A stretch of DNA of 30,000 bases from Chromera velia (taxonomy: Eukaryota; Sar; Chromeraceae), in assembly GCA_018398765.1 (NCBI GenBank), contig JAHBMJ010001291.1, positions 1-30,000 of the forward strand, in the 5' to 3' direction. The notes under the pieces are model-generated. The model searched no databases and was not told the DNA's origin. It saw only the letters and a program-made list of their open reading frames with translations. Made by a program: the position numbers and the translations under genes. Position 1 is the stretch's first letter. Each line of letters opens with the position of its first letter. This document shows positions 1 to 9,070 of this stretch, one piece after another.

Positions 1-404
1 TGAAGGGGAGGGATAGGTAAAAGGGAGTTCTCTTTGCTGTCTGGCTGTTGAGGGGGAATGAAAGGGGCAGCAACAAGGGACAGAGAAAGTGATACAGCTA
101 CATGGTCGAACCTAGACAGTTCTGCTGGCTGTTTCACATCGAGGTGAGTACAAGCACGGAGGAGGGGGGGATCAATGAGAAAAAAGTCAATCAGAGTGTG
201 ACCTCTACCTTTCCAGAGGAAGGTGCAGTCACGTGAGAAAGAGCGTGCTTCCCCATTCCAAACGGGGGCAGAACCATCAATGCAAAGACCATTTAAAGGG
301 AGAAGATTCATTAGTTCACAGAGTTTTAAAAGAGAACGGCCCTGCTGATCAACTTTTCGGTTGTAAGACGAAGCACGGACTACTCCCGATACATTCTCTT
401 CTTG
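1..404 (-). pseudogene. Non-LTR retrotransposon endonuclease domain fragment
   Basis: The minus strand is open for 134 codons from 404 to the left edge, so the fragment continues outside the window. The translation carries the C-terminal half of an endonuclease/exonuclease/phosphatase (APE-type) domain as found in LINE-like elements. In order it shows a VDQQGRSLLKLCELMNLLP block followed by NG, a TFLWKGRGHTLIDFFLI block (the usual 'TF...G.S.ID' strand) and RFDHVAVSLSL, which matches the terminal S/D-H catalytic motif. In the family this domain nicks target DNA before reverse transcription. The N-terminal half, with the catalytic Glu and the DFN motif, is missing. Upstream of 404 the sequence changes abruptly to a TTA-rich tandem duplication, so this is a truncated copy. 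The family call rests on motif reading only. Confidence 0.7.
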
Positions 405-427
405 AATGACTCCGTTATTATTATTAT

Positions 428-509
428 TATTATTAATCGGTCTATAGGCCATCATGCAATGCATATTGTCATTATTATTGATCGGTCTATAGGCCATCAT
501 GCAATGCAT
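428..509. repeat. Two-copy tandem duplication, 45-bp period
   Basis: The 28-bp core beginning TCGGTCTATAGGCC and ending GCAATGCAT occurs identically at 437-464 and 482-509. Each copy is preceded by a TTATTATT run, giving a period of 45 bp. It lies directly against the truncated end of the endonuclease fragment. Confidence 0.85.
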
Positions 510-882
510 GAGTCTAGGACAATGCTGTATTGCCCCTTTGCGAGACCTGCATCACTCATCGGGGTGAGGCTGCCGTTTGCTAGCTGAAACCCAGCGCCTG
601 AATCATGATGCTTAATCGATTTAAGTGCCGTCCCTCACTATAGAAGGCTGCGACAATCAAACCAATCCAAGGTACTGAGAGCAGACAGAGCAAAACAGTG
701 GAGAGGGAGAACAAGGATTGGAATAGATGTATGAAGAAGGCGTTTAAAAGGGTCAAAGGGATGAATAATTTAGAAAAAGACCGTTCGGTCATTGTGCTTG
801 TGTCTTTTATCTGTAAGAGAAGAGGAAAGGGAGATAAAAAGGAAAGAAAACAGAGAAATAAGAATTATACGCTATTGCCACT
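510..882. other. No gene recognised
   Basis: Short open frames occur on both strands (for example minus 580-792), but none has a recognisable motif, a clear start context or splice support. The sequence is of mixed composition with a purine-rich stretch at 690-870. Confidence 0.5.
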
Positions 883-1693
883 TTTTACGGACTTCTTATC
901 TGACTCCGGAACCTTGGTAGCGTTTTGCTGATAGTAGGGTAACTAGTATGCTGAAGTCACTTGAGGTTCACTTCTCAGGAGTTTTCTCAAAGGCTGGAGG
1001 GTTGACGTCGGAAGTCTACTGTCCGAGATGGGTCCGACGAAATGATAAGATGAAATTTGATTTTCAACATCTCCTTCCGTTTGCTCTTCCAAAAATCTAA
1101 GTCTTTTACTTTTTGCTCTTCCATAAGGACTTCCATAATTACTTTCCTCTGTATTGATTTTACCCCTATTCTTTCCAACACCTCTTCCTTTCCCTCTTCC
1201 GTTTTCTGTATTCCATTCTGGTCGCTCTCTATTTATTTCATTTTATTTTTCTTCTTTTTCCTTCCATTTTTTCTTCCTTTCTTTCTTCCTCTTCCTCTTC
1301 CTTGTTTTTGACGAAGCCCTTGGAAGAGGCTCTTCCACTCGGACATGCCGTGGCTCGTCGAGGCTCCTGAAAGAGGCTCTTCCAACTTTTCTTTCATTCT
1401 TTCTTCTATTTGCTCTGCCGTTCTTTCTTCCATTCCTTCTTTCATTCCTTCTTCCATTCTTTTTTCCATGATAAAATTCAACAGTCTTTTCTATTTAATA
1501 GGTATGGACATCCCCATTAAGACTTCAAGGTCATTTTCTTTTTCTTCAGATCTACTTATATCCTCAATTGTTTTCTCCTTTCCTTTCACTTTTATTTCTC
1601 TTCCCCCTACATCATACCAAGTAGGCTTTTAGCAGGCAAGACATACTTGAAAGTTATATCCTGCTACCACAGCCTATTTGGGAGTCCGTAACA
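883..1693. mobile_element. ~810-bp terminal-inverted-repeat element, copy 1
   Basis: This block is repeated almost throughout at 5981-6789. Its right end reads AGTCCGTAACA, the reverse complement of TGTTACGGACT, and its left end reads TTTTACGGACT, so the two ends are imperfect inverted repeats. The interior is strongly pyrimidine-rich on the plus strand (TTCC/TTCTTCC runs at 1190-1470). On the minus strand it reads as lysine- and glutamate-rich peptide, for example KPTWYDVGGREIKVKGKEK near 1620 and a MEEGMKEGMEE run near 1450, with stops between. No transposase was recognised. A non-autonomous DNA element is the likeliest reading. No clean target duplication is visible. Confidence 0.6.
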
Positions 1694-1710
1694 CATTCTC
1701 CCTTCTTATA

Positions 1711-1731
1711 AGAGCGCTGTCCACGCGCTCT
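1711..1731. repeat. Perfect 7-bp inverted repeat (hairpin)
   Basis: AGAGCGC at 1711-1717 pairs with GCGCTCT at 1725-1731 across a 7-base loop. It sits between two copies of a 22-bp direct repeat (1686-1707 and 1744-1765) that begins CCGTAACACATTCTCCC. The first of these overlaps the right end of the ~810-bp element. Confidence 0.7.
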
Positions 1732-1765
1732 TCTCTTCACTTCCCGTAACACATTCTCCCTTCTT

Positions 1766-3664
1766 TTTCTTTATTTCTTTGACAACGGATCGTTAGGGAA
1801 GAAAAAAAACAAAAACGTATGGGAAAAGACAACTCAGCGAAACACGTAACTTCGATCTCCCTCCTAGTCTCCCTCCTGCAGTGCCTCATGCAGACCATGC
1901 GGAGAGAAACACTTCTGTAGAAATAAGCACGACCGACATCATGCATGATAGAACGAAAGTGAAGATTCCTGTCGGCCGGAAGAATGAAGGTTAGAACGAG
2001 GGAGAAGATTGGAAAGACAGACATGAGGGAGAAGACATGAAAGAACGAAATTCAGTGATGCCGCCGTCATCTGACCGCATGCTATACAGACCGTATGTCT
2101 TCCTCTAGGTCTTCCTCTCCATTACTTCCGATCTTCAGGCGGCCTGCAGACTTGTTGCAGACATTTTGCACTGCACGCATGCCTGAGAATATGGAAACTC
2201 TTCCCTTTTCCCTTTTTGACCCTGAGGCGGCTTTGTGATACAGCTTAGTGCAGCTGTCTTGAAAGCGGTCTCAGTCTGAAGACAAAACAGCCAGAGACGC
2301 CAACGCATGCGGCCTTCTACACACCTCTTCTCTTAGTATGGCATCTGTTCGATTCTCACTGCTTCGCAAATAGGTTGTTATGCAGTGTTCTCGCTTTCGA
2401 CTGAGCGATTGCTCTTTTATCGCGCAGCCAGGTTGAGTTTCTGAGACTCTTAAATATGACTCAGTGCTCGCAGGCGATTCAAGCGTCTTTTCTTTTTTTC
2501 ATATACAAAATAATATAAATTTCGTCTCTCGACCCTTCCTTTCGCGCGACGCCGTTGTGTGTGCATGCGCCTGACAAAACGCGGCCACGCAACGAAGCTT
2601 CTCCCTTATAGTGACGATATGTGATGACGGTCCTGGTTCTCTTCAAACACGAATAGAACACTTCGTATACCCAAGGATGCTACTGATTCTCTTCCCAGGG
2701 ACATGCAGAATGTTGTACTTTCTCTCGGGATGCAGTCTGCATGCCACTGTCAGAATCTTTAGGTGAATGGACCGCTTATACAAGACTGCATGAGTCAGCC
2801 GTCTCTTTTGTGCAAGACTGTCATTCGGTTAGATGGGCGCTCTAGCTCTTGTTTCCTGTTCTGCTGCATTCTTTTTCACTGTGCATATGATCATTCTTGC
2901 TGCAAGAGTGAATGGCAGACAGCAGCGTACACGGCAGATTATGAGGGGGCGAGTAATCTATGGGAGAGAAGCAGACTGAGCACGAAATGAGGCGCGCTCT
3001 CCACGTAGCTTGTCCACGTAGTGATCGGCCTGTTCCCCTTTCTTATATGGCTTCTTCAGCGATTGTCCGCGATTTGACATCAGCAGGTTGGTAGCTCTGG
3101 AATGCTTTGCGTCATATGCTTGTGGGCGCTTATTCCTGCATCTGAAATCAACACATCTTCCCAGAACACACGCAAGAGGAACACAGGGATTTATACACCA
3201 GCAGCACCCCCCTGCCGGGGTGCTGGCATCACATACTTTCACTTCTTTTTTCATGAGGCAGCTTTTCTTTCGGTTTACTGGTCGTGGATGGGCCCCCCCA
3301 CAAGTCAGTAAGCCTCGGTACTCACGTACCTGTCATTGAAAGAACGTTTCCATACAGACATATATTTTATGCCCATAGTGATTGCTTATGTATCCGGCCA
3401 TATGTCTGGAACTACTGTTTCCTACCATGAACATTCACTCCTGGTTCTTTCATACACATGTTTTTGTCTGGCTAGACTTCACCTTTCGAGTGCACTAGAT
3501 AATATTTCGTCTTCCTGTGTGTCATGTAATTGTGTGCAGACTTTTCTATCTGGACCTGAAGAGTTATCAGCCTTCTTTCAGGTCAATATGATCTCTCGTC
3601 TCTAGATATTTCGTGCTCTGCGTTCCTGAGACAAGATGAAGTCTTCACTTCTCTTCAAAGAAAC
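1766..3664. other. Long stretch without a recognised gene
   Basis: Open frames of 60-98 codons occur on both strands (for example minus 1737-2024 and minus 2958-3254). They overlap each other and show no family motif, no convincing exon signals and no relation to the repeats around them. Nothing else was supported here. Confidence 0.5.
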
Positions 3665-3801
3665 GAGCCCTCACACTCGCTTCTGAGCCCTCACGCTCGT
3701 TTGCTTTTGTTTCTTTGTTTTCAATAGAGGTCAGGTCATCCCACCTGTCTCTCTATGAAACAAGCCCTCTCACTCGTTTCCGAGCCCTCACACTCGATCG
3801 T
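3665..3801. repeat. Short dyad repeat, GAGCCCTCACNCTCG type
   Basis: The word GAGCCCTCACACTCG or a close variant appears four times, near 3665, 3685, 3763 and 3782, arranged as two pairs about 97 bp apart. Each word starts with CGAG or GAG and ends with CTCG, so each could form a small hairpin. Function unknown. Confidence 0.7.
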
Positions 3802-4109
3802 TTGATTCTATTAGGTTGTGTTGTTTCTGTGCATATATATACCTGTGTGCATGTTGGAGTTCTACTTTGTTGTGTTTTGTTCCATCCCTTCTCATACATC
3901 TTTCTATCTCCCATACCTCTCACTACTTCTCTCACCACTCCCATCGTTCTCTCACCTTTCCTCTTTTATTGTTCTGCTGCTCAGGTCCTTCACTTACTGG
4001 TTTTACGACTGTTTGTTCGTTTAGATTACTGGGGCAATCTAGCTGATGGTGTGAAGTTGCCCCTACGACCTCGTTCTCGACTGTGTGAGCACGGATTCGC
4101 TCGTGTTTA

Positions 4110-4620
4110 GTCATGGAAAACGACCCGATGTAGATGGGTGGATATAGCGAGTGCATGACTCTCGCTCCAGTATTCTAGAAGACCTATTTGGTCAGCCTTA
4201 CGCCCTGAGAATGGGTTTGTCATGGCTTCTTTTCCATCTGTAAGAGAGAAGTATGTGCCAACTGACAACTTAGACAGTCACTGACAACCTGGAGACGGCA
4301 TATGCGGTTGGTTCGGAGACGTGTAAAAATGATTCAATGTAGATGGACGGATAGTTCAAGTAAGAGCCTCTCGGTCAGGTATTCTGTGGGGTACATCCAG
4401 TCAGTCCTGAGCCTTCAGGATGGGTATGCCACGGCTTGTGTTTCGTCTGTGACAGAAAGGTATGTGTTGATTGACCCATGGAGACGGTGCATGCATTGTC
4501 TGTGCAGAGACGGGGGAAACGATCTGATGTGGATGGATGAACAGTGCCGGTGGGAGGCCATTGCTCAAGTATTTTCAGAGGACGGTCGGTTCACTCCTTG
4601 CAAGATGGTTGTGTGGGGAG
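4110..4620. repeat. Degenerate tandem repeat, ~190-208 bp period
   Basis: A block starting with a GATGTAGATGG-like word recurs at 4128, 4336 and 4526. In the first two units it is followed by a CAGTATTCT or AGGTATTCT-like word, a GAGAATGGGT or CAGGATGGGT-like word and a ...GAGAAGTATGTG or AGAAAGGTATGTG-like word. The units also share a GGAGACGG...GGAGACG/AGAGACG segment (near 4292 and 4480). The open frame at 4302-4697 runs through the repeat and is probably incidental. Identity between units is low, so the array is old. Confidence 0.6.
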
Positions 4621-5644
4621 TTATATTTTGGTGGTGGCAGGTAGCTTTGTGCAGCGCTACATCGTGGACACAATACTTGTTGATGCAGAGACGGTGAGGC
4701 CTTACTTGAGGCAAAGCAGATGATAAAAAAGGGATGCTTCCTCTGTTCCCTCTCATCTTTTTGATGTCACGCACTTTATTCTGCATTCGTTCTTCATGCA
4801 TTCGTCTCCCTTTCCTGGCTAGGTCAAAAGAAAGATAAGAAGAAAGGGAAATTAAGCAGACTTGAAACTCGATGTTCATGCTGTGCTGTCCTCCCAACCG
4901 GCTTTGCTTTCTCTGTTAAACTTTCCCAGTCTGTGTGTTGGCTTTTTGCCTTTGTTCCCGTTTAGGCAGTCTTCTCTTTTCTTCCCCAATGAATTCTTTT
5001 CCCTATTTTTCTTCTTCCTTGCAGGACGGTACCAGTTTATTCTTTTCATTTTGGTCCCTCGGCGGCGTTTTTGTATTCCCTGTGCAAGTGACATCAGGTT
5101 GTCTACTTACTTACGTGCGTCGTCTTCTTCGGTATTGTCTGTGCGCGGGCTCCCTGAATCTTCAGGCGAGGCCGTGTTTTGCAGGTTTCCTCAAGGTGGA
5201 AGGGGCAAGAGCGGTCCTTGGTTGTCTCTGGTAGGACGGTGCTAGACAGAATTTCCTATCTGGGGGTTCACGTGTCTTCTGTTTGGGTTTCCAGAGGCAG
5301 GGTCGTTGTTTTCGGTGCCTTCAGATTGGGAATGCAGACCGTGCTGAGTGTGGTTGCCACTCTGGGCCTCTTCGGTAGCTGGAGCTAACTATGAGGAATC
5401 ACTTACGGAGAGTGACGTAGGAGAGCGTTGTCCCCACTGGAATGCTGCTTCAAGGTCCTCTTCAGTCGGGTACGCTACCCTCTGGTACAGGAAATACGGC
5501 GGTTGGAAGTGCAACAACGTTTTGACAACGGGGTCATTGACCCAATGACTGACGGTGGGATCGATGTGCTTTTAGTCGCGACTAAAAATCCTTCTATTCG
5601 TGCCTCAGGAAACGCGTGCCTTGTCTCTCTATCAGAGAACTGAG
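4621..5644. other. No gene recognised
   Basis: Frames up to 127 codons exist (plus 4862-5245, minus 4565-4897) but lack motifs and have pyrimidine-biased composition. Words resembling the preceding degenerate repeat recur (a CTTCAGATTGGGAATGC segment near 5320), suggesting the repeat once extended further right. Confidence 0.45.
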
Positions 5645-5970
5645 CAGCGCTTCACGGTATGGTTTTTTTCTGGAAAGGATTCTAGCAGAGGCAACAAAAC
5701 ACGCGTCTGTCTAAAAATTGGGTAGCGCTTCACGGTGCAGTCTGGTTTGGATAGAATTCTCGGCAAAGACAAAAAAAGACGTATCTGTCCAAAAACTGGA
5801 CAGCGCTTCACGGTGCACTCTGGTTTGGATAGGATTCTGAGTAGAGACAAGGAAAGACGTGTCTGTGCGGAAATTGGACAGTGTTTCACGGTCTCTTTCT
5901 GTCTGGAAACGGTTTTTTCCGAAGACAGAAGGCTGCTTGCTGTTGGAACAGCAGAAGCTCAAAGCTGGCA
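5645..5970. repeat. 78-bp tandem repeat, about four units
   Basis: The anchor CAGCGCTTCACGGT or a one- to two-base variant occurs at 5645, 5723, 5801 and 5879, spaced exactly 78 bp each time. The intervening sequence is clearly homologous, with a TCTGGTTTGGATAG word and a ...AAGACG.RTCTGTC word. Because 78 is a multiple of three, the array reads as a 26-residue repeat in several open frames: plus 5735-6001, minus 5632-5889 and minus 5711-5971. No known repeat protein family was recognised, so coding status is undecided. The array ends against the second copy of the ~810-bp element. Confidence 0.85.
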
Positions 5971-5980
5971 AGTCACCACA

Positions 5981-6789
5981 TGTTGCGGACTTCTTATCTG
6001 ACTCCGGAACCTTGGTAGCGTTTTGCTGATAGTAGGGTAACTAGTATGCTGAAGTCACTTGAGGTTCACTTCTTAGGAGTTTTCTTAAAGGCTGGAGGGT
6101 TGATGTCGGAAGTCCTCTGTCCGAGATGGGTCCGATGAAATGACAAGATGAAATTTGATTTTCAACATCTCCTTCTGTTTGCTCTTCCAAAAATCCAAGT
6201 CTTTCGCTTTTCACTCTTCCATAAGGACTTCCATAATTACTTTCCTCTGTATTGATTTTACCTCTATTCCTTCCAACACCTCTTCCTTTCTCTCTTCCGT
6301 TTTCTGTATTCCATTCTGGTCGCTCTCTATTTATTTCATTTTATTTTTCTTCTTTTTCCTTCCATCTTCTCTTCCTTTCTTTCTTCCTTCCTCTTCCTTG
6401 TTTTTGACAAGGCCCCTGGAAGAGGCTCTTCCGCTCGGACATGCCATGGCTCGTCGAGGCCCCTGAAAGAGGCTCTTCCAACTCTTTTTTCATTTTTTCT
6501 TCCATTTGCTCTGCCGTTCCTTCTTCCATTCCTTCTTTCATTCCTTCTTCCATTCTTTCTTCCATGATAGAATTCAACAGTCTTTTCTATTTAATAGGTA
6601 TGGACATCTCCATTAAGACTTCAAGGTCATTTTCTTTTTCTCGAGATCTACTTACATCCTCAATTGTTTTCTCCTTTCCTTTCACTTTTATTTTTCTTCC
6701 CTCTATATCATACCAAGTAGGCTTTTAGCAGGCAAGACATACTTGGAAGTTATATCCTGCTACCACAGCCTACTTGGGAGTCCGTAACA
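5981..6789. mobile_element. ~810-bp terminal-inverted-repeat element, copy 2
   Basis: This is a near-identical direct copy of 883-1693. The left end TGTTGCGGACT and the right end AGTCCGTAACA are inverted repeats of 11 bp with one mismatch, better preserved than in copy 1. Small indels in the pyrimidine-rich middle distinguish the copies. The same minus-strand lysine/glutamate-rich peptides appear, again with internal stops. The two copies lie 4.3 kb apart with no reverse transcriptase, integrase or gag motif between them, so they are not read as LTRs. Confidence 0.65.
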
Positions 6790-7093
6790 CACTAGCATCG
6801 CCATCCGCTACCATCCGCTTATTACCGCCTATAAATAGGCGTCTAGCGCTCTCGTGCATTCAAATAAACTTTTTGCATGTGTGATAAACAATTTAGGCGA
6901 CAACTTTTTGTTTTTATGGTTTAATACACCGACACATGATAAAGTGTCCGCCATTAACTGCTAGCTGTGATAGAGCAGTGTTCCTTGGATCACCGCAAGT
7001 CAAACTCGTAGAGTCGCAGCTTAACTGCCCAGTATCCTTTACTACTTCCTAACAGTTAATTTAATTTGTTACTTTGACATTATTTAATGTACC
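6790..7093. other. AT-rich spacer with a TATA-containing palindrome
   Basis: No gene was recognised. The palindrome CGCCTATAAATAGGCG at 6826-6841 encloses a TATAAA-like core between CGCCTA and TAGGCG arms. Its role is unknown. Confidence 0.5.
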
Positions 7094-7095
7094 TA

Positions 7096-7473
7096 CCACC
7101 TGTGGAAAAATTATTTTACCCTTCTTGCTAGCCCTAACTCTTCAACTACCCATGATATAAAGCTGATATTTAAAGAAAATCTTATGACAACTGGAGACTA
7201 TTTTTTCATGATATACAGATAGTTTTGGGATGATTCAATAATGATATATCAAAGATTATATTTTTCAAAAAAGTTGGAAAAAAATTAAATTTCAAAACTT
7301 ACATATTTTTTATAGTTTTTTACCTTTACAATCTACTGACTCTATGAATTTTGAAAATTAAGGATTTTAGACCCTGCACTCTATAACTAAGTAGATAATA
7401 TTTTTAGGGACTAAATTTAGAACATGCAAGAATTTTTGGCGATTTTTTTCATCAATAATTTTTCCACAGGCGG
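7096..7473. repeat. Left terminal block, MITE-like, 378 bp
   Basis: This AT-rich block starts CCACCTGTGGAAAAATTATT and ends AATAATTTTTCCACAGGCGG, so it carries 20-bp inverted repeats with a single mismatch at its own two ends. It is directly repeated at 14990-15338. It has no coding capacity. By itself it would be called a MITE, but its inner end runs straight into the core unit without a TA. Confidence 0.8.
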
Positions 7474-7648
7474 AACGTCATTTTTCAAAAAATCATCTAG
7501 CTTTAAAATAAAGTACATATTCAAAGTGTTTTCTAGACTAAATAAAAAACCAATTTAACAAATAAGTCAAAGAGATATTATATAGCTTCTGATGTTGTTT
7601 AGTTTATACAATGTACACAAACATTTTTTTTGAAAAGTTGTCAATTCT

Positions 7649-8880
7649 TCATTCTTTTGGATGTTTTCCCTGAACCAAACGAATGTTCTTCATGCGTGTA
7701 TATACAGCTTGCGTGATTTTATCAATGTATTCTTCAGGAGTGTTTCTGATTGTTTTTATCAGGCGAGCCTCCCAGTTTATGGGACTTTCTCGCTGCAATG
7801 CTTTACTAAGGGGCCATGACTCTTCTTCATTTTCCATTTCTCTCTTGACTCTCGACCAATTTGAAAACGAAAAGTCATGAGGCATAGTATCCTGCATTGA
7901 TGCAGCCACAAATTCAAATGAACAAGGAAGATTAAACAGTGTTGCTTGACATTCAAAGGTTCTGAGGCAGCTGTCCCGGTCGCATCGGAGTGTAACGTCT
8001 TTTTCAATTTCTTCCTTTTCAAGTGCCGGGTGCACAACATTTTCCAAAAAATTGACCACATCCCATCGATCATAATCATTGTTTTCCAGCTTCCCCACTG
8101 TCAGTACTCTTCCCATTCCTAAGAGAACACCAACACAATTCGTTTTAGTTGATCCGCCTGGACGGTTGCAGGTCATGTGACCAGAACGAGCCCAGGATTT
8201 ACACTCTTCTACTTTTGTACGAAAAACTTGTTCTCCTTTCTGCATGCGAGAATATGCTTTCTGTTCGGGAGAGTACCTTGGAGTAAAATGTGCAAAGTCC
8301 AGAAAAAGAAAATGATTTTTCCATTCTTTTTTCCCCCTTCTTTGTAGCTTCCTTGTCTCTCTATAACGGTTCTGTTCTGCTTCTTCATCGGGAGCCACTG
8401 CGCCTTTAATCTTTTTGTACCACTTACCCCCCCGGATTTGTCTCTTCAGGATGTTGGTGTACGTTCGCTGTATAACAAGAGCAATGAAGACAAAAACAGG
8501 AAGGAAGGGGAAGTATTGAGTCAAATAGAGAGTAAACGGCAAAAAAAAAATGAAGATAGATGGATGTAGACGGTGAAAGACGGTCGAAGACGGCTGGAGA
8601 CGGCTAAAGACAACAAAAACTACAGAAAGCGACAAACTGCCAACAATTCACAACACAAAGCAAAGAAATCTGCACACAAAGCAAACAAAGTGATACACTA
8701 GCTCTCATAAACGCTCACCTTTGCTTTTGGGAGCGGGTGCAACGACCATCTCCTTTTGAGAGCTGCTTTCCAGCTCCCGATTGTCGGAGCTTTTCTATTT
8801 TCTGTGCGCAGGGTCAGATACACCTCAACCATTGCCTTCTCCTGCCTGCTTAAATACCTTCTTGGCCTCCCTGCTATCAT
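7649..8880 (-). CDS. Tc1/mariner/IS630-like transposase, unit 1 (two exons)
   Basis: Exon 1 runs 8880-8719 (54 codons) and exon 2 runs 8467-7649, joined across a 251-bp intron with donor GTGAGC and acceptor TTATACAG. Both sides are phase 0, giving 326 residues, the usual size for this family. Residues 1-54 look like a helix-turn-helix DNA-binding region (GRPRRYLSRQEKAMVEVYL...). Residues 55 onward start RTYTNILKRQ, then an FLFLDFAHF segment fits the first catalytic Asp and a VTLRCDRDS segment the second. The region expected to hold the third acidic residue reads DFSFSNWSRVKREM and has no obvious Glu or Asp at the usual place. In the family the enzyme cuts at the inverted repeats and inserts at TA, which fits the flanks of the composite. 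An in-frame stop (TGA) sits two codons before the chosen ATG. An upstream spliced exon is possible. Confidence 0.55.
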
Positions 8881-9070
8881 TCTTCAGTCCTTTGTAGTCT
8901 TTCTACTTGTATGGTCTCTTTTCTTGAAGAGAAAATGATTGGATATACCAAGAAGCGAATGTAAAGACTTCCCAAGCTGCAACTGTTTCATCACAGGTGC
9001 TGAAGTCAAATGGCTCCTCAATCTTGGCCCGTTTGCAAGTCACCCATACTGCAAATCGATTCAAACCTAC
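8881..9070. other. Spacer between transposase and ORF A, unit 1
   Basis: No convincing exon joins ORF A to the transposase. On the minus strand there are candidate acceptors (TTTTCTCTTCAAG near 8895) but no donor with a good consensus at the end of ORF A. Equivalent spacers exist in units 2 and 3. Confidence 0.4.

Noticed and set aside
1057-1481. Phe/Ser-rich plus-strand and Glu/Lys-rich minus-strand frames
   Set aside because: They follow from the TTCC/TTCTTCC composition of the ~810-bp element and are interrupted differently in the two copies. The EGMKEG pattern recalls tails of Rpn-type proteins, but no nuclease motif was found.
3715-4110. 131-codon plus-strand frame
   Set aside because: Low-complexity Leu/Ser/Pro-rich translation of pyrimidine-rich DNA that runs into the degenerate repeat, with no motif.
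883-6789. LTR retrotransposon with ~810-bp LTRs
   Set aside because: The repeats have inverted ends of their own, the 4.3 kb between them shows no gag, protease, reverse transcriptase or integrase motif, and no primer binding site was seen.
7683-7880. 65-codon plus-strand frames repeated in all three core units (also 10189 and 12695)
   Set aside because: They are antisense shadows of the transposase exon, conserved because the units are nearly identical.
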